A DNA stretch of 64,000 nucleotides, from assembly GCF_001619615.1 (NCBI RefSeq), contig NZ_LQQP01000001.1, positions 1-64,000 of the forward strand, written 5' to 3'. Of the stretch, positions 54,179 to 61,918 are shown in pieces; the first letter of the stretch is position 1, and each line of letters starts with the position of its first letter. The notes beneath the pieces are model-generated. The model saw nothing but the letters and a program-made list of their open reading frames with translations. It did not search any database and was not told the DNA's origin. The position numbers and the translations under genes were made by a program. This DNA is from Microbacterium sp. T32 (GTDB lineage: Bacteria > Actinomycetota > Actinomycetes > Actinomycetales > Microbacteriaceae).

Positions 54179-55613
54179 CGATCGGCCTTTCGACGGGCAG
54201 CGCGTACAGCTGCGAACGGGAGGATGCCGCGACGGCCGCGGCGAGTGTCACAGTACCAATGCGCCCCATGAACATCGTCAGAGCGAGCACGTAGACCGCG
54301 GGGTCGGGGAGTTCGGCGGTGAGGCCGGTGGACAGTCCCACGGTCGCGAACCCCGAGATGACGTCGAACAGGACGTACTCGATCGGCGCGCCGGTGATGC
54401 GACTGATCGTGACCGTGGAGATCGCCACGATCGTCGCACCCCAGGCCACGACGGAGAGCGCCACGCGCTGCACGTCGCTGGGGATCCGGCGACCGAACGC
54501 CTGCACGGACGGGCGCCCCTTGGCCTCCGACCACACGGCGAGGGCGAGGACCGCCAGGGTCGTGACCTTGATGCCGCCCGCGGTGGATGCCGAGCCCCCG
54601 CCGACGAACATCAGCATCGAACCGACGATGAGCGTCGCGCCGTTCAGATCGCCGATGTTGACGACCGAGAACCCGCCGGAGCGCGTCATGGCCGAGAGGA
54701 AGAAGGCCTGGAACGTGGTGTCCCACGCGTCCATGCGGCCGAACGTCAGCGGGTTGTCGTATTCCAGCAGCAGAATGACGCCCGCGCCCGCGAAGAACAG
54801 CACCACGGTGGTGATGATCGTGAGCTTCGCGTGGAGCGACCAGAGCCGGAAACGCCACCAGTGCCGCCACAGCGTGAAGATCACGGGGAAGCCGATCGAG
54901 CCGAGGAAGACGCCGATCATGAGGACCGTGAGCAGGAAGTAATCCTGCGCGAACGGGGCCAGTCCGTCGGCGTTGGGAACGAACCCGGTATTGGTGAAGG
55001 CCATCGCGGCGTAGTACGGCGCCTCCCACAGGGCGACGAGGGGGTCGATTCCTCCGACCACGAGCGACGGGTAGATGAGGACCGTGAGGCCCGCCTCGAT
55101 CACGAGGGTCGACAGCGCCACGGTCCGCAGCAACTGACCCACCTCGCCGAGACGGATGGTCTGGCCCTCGTTCACGGGTCCGCCATGGGCGCGCAGCGGG
55201 TTGCTGTCGCCCGCCGCGATGAGCTTGGCGCGCAGGCCGAGGCGCTTGGAGATCACGAGTCCGAGGATCGACGCGAGCGTCAGCACGCCCAGCGCGCCGA
55301 CGTTCACCCCGAGATAGGTGATCGCGTGCCCGAGTGGCGACCAGTGACTGTACATGTTCACCGTCGACAGGCCCGTGACGCAGATCGTCGAGACCGCGGT
55401 GAAGAGCGCGTCGGCGAGCGGGGTCCGCTGGCCGTCGGCGGCCGCGGCCGGCAGCGAGAACAGCGCTGTGAACAGCAGGATCAGGACGACGAACACGAGC
55501 ACCGCGAAACGCGCCGGCGACGCGGTCGTCAGATCGCGGAGTCCGTCCCATGCCCGGTAGGCGATGCGGCGTACGCGCATCGACATACTCACCTCTTCGG
55601 GCGTCGCCGCCAT
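54171..55613 (-). CDS. TrkH/KtrB-family potassium channel subunit
   Basis: A 480-aa K+ transporter subunit with four pore repeats, each with its own filter sequence: STICVTGLSTVN, MAFTNTGFVPNADG, SAMTRSGGFSVVN and SGFATVGLSTGL. The protein starts at ATG 55613, which has a GGGAG Shine-Dalgarno six bases before it; an upstream in-frame methionine and an inner one are alternatives. It is divergent from the ArsR-type regulator gene by 67 bp. It works with the RCK subunit encoded downstream in osmotic adaptation. Confidence 0.94.
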   Translation of the reverse strand: MAATPEEVSMSMRVRRIAYRAWDGLRDLTTASPARFAVLVFVVLILLFTALFSLPAAAADGQRTPLADALFTAVSTICVTGLSTVNMYSHWSPLGHAITYLGVNVGALGVLTLASILGLVISKRLGLRAKLIAAGDSNPLRAHGGPVNEGQTIRLGEVGQLLRTVALSTLVIEAGLTVLIYPSLVVGGIDPLVALWEAPYYAAMAFTNTGFVPNADGLAPFAQDYFLLTVLMIGVFLGSIGFPVIFTLWRHWWRFRLWSLHAKLTIITTVVLFFAGAGVILLLEYDNPLTFGRMDAWDTTFQAFFLSAMTRSGGFSVVNIGDLNGATLIVGSMLMFVGGGSASTAGGIKVTTLAVLALAVWSEAKGRPSVQAFGRRIPSDVQRVALSVVAWGATIVAISTVTISRITGAPIEYVLFDVISGFATVGLSTGLTAELPDPAVYVLALTMFMGRIGTVTLAAAVAASSRSQLYALPVERPIVG

Positions 55614-55680
55614 GCGTCGCTCCCTTCGGGGTGGAACCCGAATCATGGTACTCGGGCGGGCTCGCGGCTAACCTAATGCC

Positions 55681-56076
55681 ATGGCGGACATCTTCGACGT
55701 GATCGCTGACGGAACGCGTCGCGACATCCTTCAGCTCCTTCTCGATCGCGCCACCGGGGGCGAGCGGGGCACCAGCGTCTCGCAGATCGTGCACGCGCTC
55801 GGGGTCAGTCAGCCCACCGTGTCGAAGCACCTCAAGGTCCTGCGCGAGGCGGAACTCGTCTCCGTGCGGGAGGAGGGGCAGCACCGCTACTACAGTCTCG
55901 CCGTCGCCCCGCTCGACGAGGTCGACGATTGGCTCGTCCCGTTCTTCTCGATCGACGTCGAGAACGAACCGGCGCTCCCCGAATCGGCCGTGCATGCCGC
56001 GGAGGTCGTGGGTCGTGCCGCCGCGTCGGTGAAGCATTCCGTCACCTCGGCGTTCCGCAAACTGCCCGGCCGATGA
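55681..56076 (+). CDS. ArsR-family winged-helix transcriptional regulator
   Basis: A 131-aa protein. The winged helix is clear (ADGTRRDILQLL, then VSQIVHALGVSQPTVSKHLKVLREAELVSVREEGQHRYYSL, residues about 10-78). There is no metal-binding Cys motif, so it is not an arsenic/metal sensor by sequence. The C-terminal helical tail is variable. ATG 55681 has TAACCT six bases upstream (55669-55674), a leaderless promoter. Divergent from the potassium channel gene, a possible target. Confidence 0.9.
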   Translation: MADIFDVIADGTRRDILQLLLDRATGGERGTSVSQIVHALGVSQPTVSKHLKVLREAELVSVREEGQHRYYSLAVAPLDEVDDWLVPFFSIDVENEPALPESAVHAAEVVGRAAASVKHSVTSAFRKLPGR

Positions 56077-56139
56077 GCAGCGTTCCCGTCATCGGAACGC
56101 GGTAGCCGGTACACACTCGTGTCACAGAGGCCCCATTGG

Positions 56140-56169
56140 TTTACACGCGTCGCGGCCAGACTCTAGAGT
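56140..56169 (+). promoter_or_regulatory. Candidate promoter TTTACA-N18-TAGAGT
   Basis: TTTACA (56140-56145) and TAGAGT (56164-56169) are 18 bp apart, upstream of the small HTH gene at 56216. They lie in the most AT-rich part of the intergenic region. It would drive the HTH gene and the ribosomal protein gene downstream. Confidence 0.5.
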
Positions 56170-56215
56170 GTGTCCCACATCAGAGGGTGAGGGTCACCCT
56201 GGCGAAGGGTGATCG

Positions 56216-56407
56216 ATGGCGGAGCTGCCCGACGTGCGGTTTCTGACGGTCGCGGAGGTCGCGGACCTCATGCGCGTCTCGAAGATGACCGTGTACCGGC
56301 TCGTGCACGCGGGGGAGCTGCCCGCCGTGCGGTTCGGCCGGAGCTATCGGGTGCCCGAATCCGCCGTCGCCGAGGCCGTGCAGCGTCCGGTCTCCGACGT
56401 CGGCTAG
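56216..56407 (+). CDS. Excisionase-type HTH protein (BldC/AlpA-like)
   Basis: A 63-aa single winged-helix/MerR-like DNA-binding protein: FLTVAEVADLMRVSKMTVYRLVHAGELPAVRFGRSYRVPESAV is the HTH_17 core, quoted as two adjoining halves. BldC, a developmental regulator in streptomycetes, has this architecture; in non-sporulating actinobacteria the role is unknown. It is not accompanied by an integrase, so it is not a phage excisionase. It lies upstream of the bS22 gene in a layout common in actinobacteria. Confidence 0.85.
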   Translation: MAELPDVRFLTVAEVADLMRVSKMTVYRLVHAGELPAVRFGRSYRVPESAVAEAVQRPVSDVG

Positions 56408-56490
56408 ACTGGTCCGAGGCCTTTTTCCAACGCCTGCCCGTTCCCGGGAGCCGACATCGGCACCCAGACCCCGACTTAGTGAGGTTTTCC

Positions 56491-56589
56491 GTGGGTTCTG
56501 TCATCAAGAAGCGCCGTAAGCGCATGGCGAAGAAGAAGCACCGCAAGCTGCTTCGCAAGACTCGTCACCAGCGTCGCAACAAGAAGTAA
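56491..56589 (+). CDS. 30S ribosomal protein bS22 (AURKAIP1/COX24 family)
   Basis: A 32-aa extremely basic protein (GTG 56491): MGSVIKKRRKRMAKKKHRKL followed by more Lys/Arg/His. It matches the bS22 protein found on the small subunit in mycobacteria and other actinobacteria. Any caller with a 50-aa cut-off misses it. A leader of about 80 nt follows the HTH gene. An intrinsic terminator (56606-56629) lies 17 bp downstream. Confidence 0.92.
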   Translation: MGSVIKKRRKRMAKKKHRKLLRKTRHQRRNKK

Positions 56590-56605
56590 AGCGACCACCA
56601 CACCG

Positions 56606-56629
56606 AGCGCCTGTCATCCGACGGGCGCT
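56606..56629 (+). terminator. Intrinsic terminator after the bS22 gene
   Basis: A 10-bp stem (AGCGCCTGTC with its partner, 56606-56615 and 56620-56629, one U/G pair) encloses the tetraloop ATCC and is followed by TCGTGTATCC. It separates the ribosomal protein from the rhodanese gene. Confidence 0.65.
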
Positions 56630-56674
56630 TCGTGTATCCGGCATCCGATCATTCCGTCCTCTCGAGGAGCACTC

Positions 56675-56968
56675 ATGCAGTCCATCTCGGTCCACGATCT
56701 GCACGAGGGACGCGACCGTCCGCTCATCGACGTGCGCGAGGTCGACGAGTTCGCCTCCGGTCACGTGCCCGGCGCGGTGAACCTGCCGATGTCGACGCTC
56801 GGCGAGAACCTGGACCAGCTGCCCGACGGCGCGTTCGACGTGATCTGCCAGGCCGGCGGCCGCTCCGCGCGCGTCGTCGAGGCGCTCACGGCGCGCGGCC
56901 ACGACGCCACGAACGTCGAGGGCGGCACGGGCGAGTGGATCGCCGCGGGGTACGACGTCGAATCCTGA
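56675..56968 (+). CDS. Single-domain rhodanese-like protein
   Basis: A 97-aa single rhodanese domain with PLIDVREVDEFASGHVPGAV near the N-terminus and the catalytic Cys58 in the loop CQAGGRSAR. The 5-6 residue active loop and small size match GlpE/PspE-like sulfurtransferases. A Shine-Dalgarno CGAGGAG precedes ATG 56675. The next gene, a glutaredoxin-like protein, has its own promoter, so co-transcription is uncertain. Confidence 0.93.
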   Translation: MQSISVHDLHEGRDRPLIDVREVDEFASGHVPGAVNLPMSTLGENLDQLPDGAFDVICQAGGRSARVVEALTARGHDATNVEGGTGEWIAAGYDVES

Positions 56969-56996
56969 CCCGCGCCCGCCCTCCTAGGATGGGGGC

Positions 56997-57275
56997 GTGA
57001 CGACCCTCACGCTGATCGCCAAGCCCGACTGTCATCTCTGCGACGTCGCCGAGCAGATCGTCGAGACGGTCGTCGCCGAGCTCCCCGACGACGTCGCGGA
57101 CCGCGTCGTCGTCGAACGGGCCTCGATCGCCGAGGACGCCGCGCTGTACGAGCAGTGGTGGGAGAAGATCCCGGTCGTCCTCATCGACGGAGAGCTGCAC
57201 ACGCACTGGCGTGTCTCCGCCGACCGTCTGCGGGCCGCGCTCCTCGCGGCCGACCCCGAAGGAGCCTCTGCGTGA
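56997..57275 (+). CDS. Glutaredoxin-like protein (DUF836 family)
   Basis: A 92-aa thioredoxin-fold protein. The redox motif is C12-H-L-C15 in KPDCHLCDVAEQ, and the cis-Pro region is WEKIPVVLIDGE. GTG 56997 is preceded by TAGGAT six bases upstream (56985-56990), giving a leaderless transcript. Its stop overlaps the Dabb-domain gene by 4 bp. It is presumably a thiol reductant or detoxifying protein. Confidence 0.92.
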   Translation: MTTLTLIAKPDCHLCDVAEQIVETVVAELPDDVADRVVVERASIAEDAALYEQWWEKIPVVLIDGELHTHWRVSADRLRAALLAADPEGASA

Positions 57276-57574
57276 GCATCCGTCACATCGTCCTCTGGAA
57301 GCTCGCGGCGGATGACGCCGACACCCGTGCCCTACACGCGGAGCAGATCGAGGAGCGCCTGCTGTCGCTCCGCGGCGAGATCGCCGAGATCGAGCACCTC
57401 GAGGTGGGGCGCAACGTCGCCTATCCGCAGACCAACTGGGACGTGGTGCTCGTCAGCGAGTTCGCCGACGTGGAGGCGCTCGAGCGCTATCAGGTGCACC
57501 CCGCGCACCAGGAGGTGTCGGCGTTCGTCCGCTCTGTCGTCACCGAGCGCGCCGGAATCGACTTCCCGGTCTGA
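57272..57574 (+). CDS. Dabb-family (stress-responsive A/B barrel) protein
   Basis: A 100-aa dimeric alpha/beta-barrel protein. The core HIVLWKL, GRNVAYPQTNWDVVLVSEFADVEALERYQVHPAHQ marks the Dabb domain, quoted in two pieces. Members include stress proteins and small cyclases; no catalytic residues can be assigned. GTG 57272 overlaps the glutaredoxin stop (GTGA), so the two are co-translated. Confidence 0.92.
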   Translation: MSIRHIVLWKLAADDADTRALHAEQIEERLLSLRGEIAEIEHLEVGRNVAYPQTNWDVVLVSEFADVEALERYQVHPAHQEVSAFVRSVVTERAGIDFPV

Positions 57575-57583
57575 GGCCCGCCC

Positions 57584-58639
57584 TCAGCTGAGGGGACGCG
57601 TCGTCACCGGAACGGGCGCGAGCGCGATCCGGACGTGGGCGTGGTCGTCGAGGCGTGCCTGCGCGCCGTGCTCCACGTGCACGAGGCTGCCGTCGCTCGT
57701 GCGTACCCGCGACCGACGTATGTGCCCGAGGAACGTGCTCTCCTCGACGACGCCGTCGACCCCGGGGGCGTCTGGCGCGACGAACACGACGTTCTCCGGA
57801 CGGATGAGCACCTCGCAGTGCCCGTCGTGCGCGGAGGCCGCGAGTGGCAGGTGCTGTCCCCAGACGTCCACCACGGAGCCCTCCACGATCCCGGGTACGG
57901 TGTCGACCGGTCCGAGGACCGCGGCCACCGCCGGTTCGTCGGCGCGCGCGTAGACCTGCTCCGGGGTGCCGTCGGCGGCGACCCGGCCGCGGTGCAGCAC
58001 GATCACGCGATCGGCGACCGCGATCGCCTCGGCGGTGTCGCGCGTCACCCACACGGTCGTCGTCCGGCGACGACGCAGCTCCCGCACGAGGGCGTCGCGG
58101 AGCCGCTCGCGAGCTGACGTGTGCAGCGCGCTCAGCGCGTCGTCCAGGACGAGGGCGCGCGGCTCCGTTGCGAGCACGCGGGCGATCGCGAGACGTTGGC
58201 GATCACCGCGGGACAGCCGGCGGACCGGTGCGTCCGGGTCGGGGAGTTCCACGAGCGCGAGAAGCCGGTCGATCTCGGCGCCGACGCGGGGGTTCCCACC
58301 GGCCCGAGGCAGGACCACGTCGCGCACCCGACCGAAGCGGGGTGCGGCATCGGTGAAGACCGCGGCCAGCCGGGGGGCGTCGGGCCGGGCACGTCCGTCG
58401 ATGCGCACCTCGCCGTCGTCGGGCCGCTCGCGTCCGGCGATGATGTTCGCGAGGGTCGTCGCGCCGCAGCCGGACTCCCCGACGATCGCGAGGATCGTGC
58501 CGGCTGAGAGGTGGAGATCGACCCCGTCGACCACGCGTTCTCCGCCGCGCACGCGCCCGACACCGTCGAGCCGGATGCTCCAGCCCGCGCCCGAGGAACC
58601 GTCCGAGGGGACGGTCAGCGCGGCGCTGTCGACGACCAT
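57584..58639 (-). CDS. ABC transporter ATPase homologue with degenerate catalytic motifs (pseudo-ATPase)
   Basis: A 351-aa protein with the fold of a MalK/PotA-type ATPase and a C-terminal TOBE-like region (VLIRPENVVFV, residues about 240-345). Nearly all catalytic motifs are altered. Walker A is GESGCGATT, with Ala60 replacing the invariant Lys. The Q-loop Gln is Thr96, the signature is LSRGD, and the Walker B Glu is Asp167 (LVLDDALSALH). The D-loop Asp is His173 and the switch His is Arg200 (WVTRD). The frame is intact and not eroded, so a non-catalytic role is likely. ATG 58639 has TACCGT six bases upstream. No permease is adjacent. Confidence 0.85.
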   Translation of the reverse strand: MVVDSAALTVPSDGSSGAGWSIRLDGVGRVRGGERVVDGVDLHLSAGTILAIVGESGCGATTLANIIAGRERPDDGEVRIDGRARPDAPRLAAVFTDAAPRFGRVRDVVLPRAGGNPRVGAEIDRLLALVELPDPDAPVRRLSRGDRQRLAIARVLATEPRALVLDDALSALHTSARERLRDALVRELRRRRTTTVWVTRDTAEAIAVADRVIVLHRGRVAADGTPEQVYARADEPAVAAVLGPVDTVPGIVEGSVVDVWGQHLPLAASAHDGHCEVLIRPENVVFVAPDAPGVDGVVEESTFLGHIRRSRVRTSDGSLVHVEHGAQARLDDHAHVRIALAPVPVTTRPLS

Positions 58640-58711
58640 GCCGAAACGGTAGGCGAGGGGAATGACCTCACCCGGCCCGGGGAGTGAACCCGGGGCGTCG
58701 TGTGGGCGAAC

Positions 58712-60052
58712 TCAGGGGGCGAGACGCGTCGGACCGCGGAAGAGGTAGGTGACCTCGCGGATCGACGATTCGCCGAGCAGAAGCATGAGCACGCGCGCGA
58801 GACCCATGCCGAAGCCGCCGTGCGGGGGAGCGCCGAAGCGGAAGAAGTCGAGGTAGAAGTCGAGGTGCTCGGGGTCGAGCCCCTTCTCCTTCGCCTGCTC
58901 CACGAGAATGTCCACGCGGTGTTCGCGCTGCGCGCCCGTGGTGATCTCGACCCCGTTGAACAGCAGGTCGTACGACTTCGTCAGCCCGGTCTCGGGGTCG
59001 CGCATGTGGTAGAACGCGCGGATCTCCGGGTGGTAGTCGGTCACGAAGACGAACTGGTGACCGAACGCCTCGCGCACGTGCGCGGCGATCTGGCGCTCGC
59101 CCTCGGGGTCGAGGTCGCCGTCGGTGCGCGGGATGTCGTAGCCGCGGGCCGCGACGATCTCGCGGGCCTCGGCCAGCGGGATGCGCGGGAACGGCAGCGT
59201 GGGCACCTGGACCTCGACGCCGAAAAGCTCCTGGATCTCGTCGCCGTGCTTGTCCTTGACCGCCTGGAACGCCGTCTGCAGGAGCTCCTCCTGCATGCGC
59301 GCGACGTCTTCGTGCGAGTCGATCCAGCTGATCTCGGCATCCACGGAGGTGAACTCGGTCGCGTGGCGGCTGGTGAAGGAGGGGTCGGCGCGGAACGCGG
59401 GTGCGATCTCGAAGATCTTGCCGAAGCCGGCGACCTGCGCCATCTGCTTGAAGAACTGGGGGCTCTGCGCGAGGTACGCGGTCTTGTCCTCGAAGTAGGG
59501 GACCTCGAAGAGCTCGGCGTTGGACTCCGACGGGGAGGCCATGAGCTTGGGCGAGTGGATCTCGATGTAGTCCCGCTCGACCCAATACGTGCGCATCGCG
59601 TGCTCGAGGGTCGTCTGGACGCGGAAGATGAGGTTGTTGCGGCGCTGACGCAGGTCGAGGAAGCGCCAATCCATGCGCTTGTCCAGACCGCTGTCGGCTG
59701 CGATCGGCGTCTCGGGGTTGGCCGCGGCGGCGATCTCGAGCTCGCCGATCTTGATCTCCACGCCGCCGAGCTTGACCCGCTCGTCGTGCTTGAGCTCGCC
59801 GCGGACGGTGAGGAACGTGCCGTTGGCCAGGCCGCCGATCGTCTCGGTGAGCGCCAGGGCAGTGGCATCCTGGTCGCCCGCCTCTTCCGACGGGCGCGTG
59901 GCCGGGTTGACCAGCTGGACGGCGCCGGTCTCGTCGCGGAGGACGACGAACTGCACCTTCTTCTGGTCGCGGACGGTCTCGACCCACCCCGACACCGAGA
60001 CGGGGCCGGCGGGAAGGGACTTCAGCTGCTGGACGAGGACGCGTTCGCTCAC
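58712..60052 (-). CDS. aspS: Aspartate--tRNA(Asp/Asn) ligase, archaeal-type, non-discriminating
   Basis: A 446-aa class II synthetase. The N-terminal OB-fold anticodon domain covers about residues 1-105; motif 2 is in FRADPSFTSRHATEFTSVDAE and motif 3 in GGFGMGLARVLMLLLG. It lacks the roughly 100-residue GAD insertion of normal bacterial AspRS (about 590 aa), so it belongs to the archaeal/eukaryal type. Such forms often charge both tRNA-Asp and tRNA-Asn and rely on GatCAB for Asn-tRNA. The start GTG 60052 has TAGACT eight bases upstream (60061-60066). Confidence 0.95.
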   Translation of the reverse strand: MSERVLVQQLKSLPAGPVSVSGWVETVRDQKKVQFVVLRDETGAVQLVNPATRPSEEAGDQDATALALTETIGGLANGTFLTVRGELKHDERVKLGGVEIKIGELEIAAAANPETPIAADSGLDKRMDWRFLDLRQRRNNLIFRVQTTLEHAMRTYWVERDYIEIHSPKLMASPSESNAELFEVPYFEDKTAYLAQSPQFFKQMAQVAGFGKIFEIAPAFRADPSFTSRHATEFTSVDAEISWIDSHEDVARMQEELLQTAFQAVKDKHGDEIQELFGVEVQVPTLPFPRIPLAEAREIVAARGYDIPRTDGDLDPEGERQIAAHVREAFGHQFVFVTDYHPEIRAFYHMRDPETGLTKSYDLLFNGVEITTGAQREHRVDILVEQAKEKGLDPEHLDFYLDFFRFGAPPHGGFGMGLARVLMLLLGESSIREVTYLFRGPTRLAP

Positions 60053-60092
60053 GAGAAGCCAGTCTACGTGCGGGGCGACGGGCGCCCGCGCC

Positions 60093-60974
60093 TCAGCGGC
60101 CGGAGCCCGCCGTCAGACCCTCCTTGACGTGCCGCTGCGCGGCGAGGATGACGACGAGCGCGGGCACGCTCGCGATGAGGGATGCCGCCATGGTCGCGGC
60201 CCACGTGTTCAGGTTCGAGTTCGACAGCGCGAGGATCAGCACCGACATGGGGTACATCTCGTTGCGGTTGACGAGCGTCAGCCCGAACAGCAGGTCGCCC
60301 CAACTGAAGAGGAACGCGAAGACGCCCGCGGTGACGATCGCGTTGCGGGAGAGCGGCACGACGATGCGCCACAGCACGCCGAGCGGCCCCAGCCCGTCGA
60401 CCGTCGCGGCCTCGATGACCTCGGCATCCAGGCGCAGCATGAAGGCCCGCATGACGATCACGGCGAAGGGCACGCCCGCGGTGGAGTTGGCCAGGATCAG
60501 TCCGATGAACGTGTTGAGCAGGCCCCAGGAGTTGAACATCGCGTAGAACGACGTCGCCAGGACCACGCTCGGGATCATCTGCGCGAGCAGCAGCAGGATG
60601 AGCGCGATGCTCACGGCGCGCGAGCGGAGGCGGCTCAGCGCGTACGCGGCGGGGATCGCGACGAGCAGCGTCACGAGGACCGATCCGAGCGACACGAGCA
60701 CCGAGACGCGCAGGCCCCCGATCCCGGCGTCGTCCAGCGCCTTCTCGTATCCGCCGAGGCCCGGCGAGGTCGGGAACCACGCGGTGTCGGTGGAGTTCGC
60801 GGACGGCTGCAGCGAGGCCGAGATCATCCAGTAGACGGGGAAGAGGTACACCGCGAGCACGACGACGGTGACGACGGTCCACGTCCAGCCGCGACGACGA
60901 CGGCGTGCGGTCACGGCGGCTGTGGCGGGCTCGGTGGAGACCACGGCGGGGGCGGCGGGCAGGGTCGCGGTCAT
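60093..60974 (-). CDS. Carbohydrate ABC transporter permease, MalG type (CUT1)
   Basis: A 293-aa permease with about six helices. The N-terminal helix is preceded by an Arg-rich stretch. The EAA coupling loop is near EVIEAATVDGLGPLGVLWRIVVPL, a CUT1 signature. Its start overlaps the MalF-type gene's stop by 4 bp. The C-terminus is HVKEGLTAGS, a typical MalG/UgpE end (HLREGL-like). Confidence 0.94.
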   Translation of the reverse strand: MTATLPAAPAVVSTEPATAAVTARRRRRGWTWTVVTVVVLAVYLFPVYWMISASLQPSANSTDTAWFPTSPGLGGYEKALDDAGIGGLRVSVLVSLGSVLVTLLVAIPAAYALSRLRSRAVSIALILLLLAQMIPSVVLATSFYAMFNSWGLLNTFIGLILANSTAGVPFAVIVMRAFMLRLDAEVIEAATVDGLGPLGVLWRIVVPLSRNAIVTAGVFAFLFSWGDLLFGLTLVNRNEMYPMSVLILALSNSNLNTWAATMAASLIASVPALVVILAAQRHVKEGLTAGSGR

Positions 60975-61918
60975 TCGTCACGCTCCCGGCGCATCGACAT
61001 CACGGTGTACACGATCGCGAACAGGATGCTGATGCCGAGCAGCAGCATTCCGTACGCACCGCCGAGTCCGAACTGGAACTGCTGGAAGGCCTGCCGGTAC
61101 GACAGCAGCCCGAGGGTGACGGTGCTGTTGGCGGGACCGCCGGCGGTGAGCACCAGCACGAGGTCGACGATGAGCAGCGTGTAGACGACGCTCATCACGA
61201 CGAGCACGGAGATCACCGGCCAGATGGTCGGGATCACGATCGAGACGAGGCGGCGCCAGGACCCGGCGCCGTCGAGCTGCGCGGCCTCGAGCTGCTCCGC
61301 GGGCACCTGCTTGAGCGCCGCGCCGAGGATCGTCGCCCAGTACGGCAGGCTCGCCCAGACCGCGACGACGATCACGGCGGGCAGGGCGGTCGCGGGGTTG
61401 GCGAGCCACGCCTGGACCGGGATGCCGATCGACCCGAGGACGTCGTTGATGGGTCCGTCGCCGGCGAGCAGCGACTTCCAGACCGTTGCGACGACCACGG
61501 CGGGAAGCAGCCACGGCAGGAGGATGAGGGTCGGCAGCCACCGGCTGCCGGGGAAGCGGCGCGCGAACAGCAGCGCGAGGAGGAGACCGAGCACGAGTTC
61601 CACGACGACCGAGACGATCGTGATCGTGAGGGTGTTCGCCAGAGCCCGGAAGGTCACCGGCTCCGCGAGGACGGCCTCGAAGTTCGCGGTCCCGACGAAG
61701 GGGGCGCGGCCGGTGATGAAGGTCCCCGTCGTGAAGTTCGTCGTGCTCATGTACACGCCGTACCCGAGGGGGAAGAGGAAGAAGACGACGAAGAACACGA
61801 TGGCCGGGGTCAGGAAGCCCCACAGCTCACCGCGCTGACGCGCCGCCAGAGAACGCCGGAACCGGCCGGGGGTGCGAGCCCCCGACCGGCCGGTCGTCGT
61901 CAGCGTGTCCGCCGTCAC
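60971..61918 (-). CDS. Carbohydrate ABC transporter permease, MalF type (CUT1)
   Basis: A 315-aa permease with about six helices after a cytoplasmic N-terminus. The EAA-loop is EQLEAAQLDGAGSWRRLVSIVIP. The N-terminus is set at GTG 61918, overlapping the binding-protein stop by 4 bp (GTGA). It pairs with the MalG-type subunit encoded next. No ATPase is in the operon, as is common in actinobacteria that share one MsiK-like ATPase. Confidence 0.94.
   Translation of the reverse strand: MTADTLTTTGRSGARTPGRFRRSLAARQRGELWGFLTPAIVFFVVFFLFPLGYGVYMSTTNFTTGTFITGRAPFVGTANFEAVLAEPVTFRALANTLTITIVSVVVELVLGLLLALLFARRFPGSRWLPTLILLPWLLPAVVVATVWKSLLAGDGPINDVLGSIGIPVQAWLANPATALPAVIVVAVWASLPYWATILGAALKQVPAEQLEAAQLDGAGSWRRLVSIVIPTIWPVISVLVVMSVVYTLLIVDLVLVLTAGGPANSTVTLGLLSYRQAFQQFQFGLGGAYGMLLLGISILFAIVYTVMSMRRERDE

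Noticed and set aside
56216..56407. Small HTH gene as a phage excisionase marking a prophage.
   Set aside because: No integrase or phage genes are present, and its place before the bS22 gene is a normal chromosomal layout in actinobacteria.
57584..58639. Degenerate ATPase as a pseudogene.
   Set aside because: The frame is uninterrupted, composition is like its neighbours, and a leaderless promoter is present; only the catalytic residues are altered.
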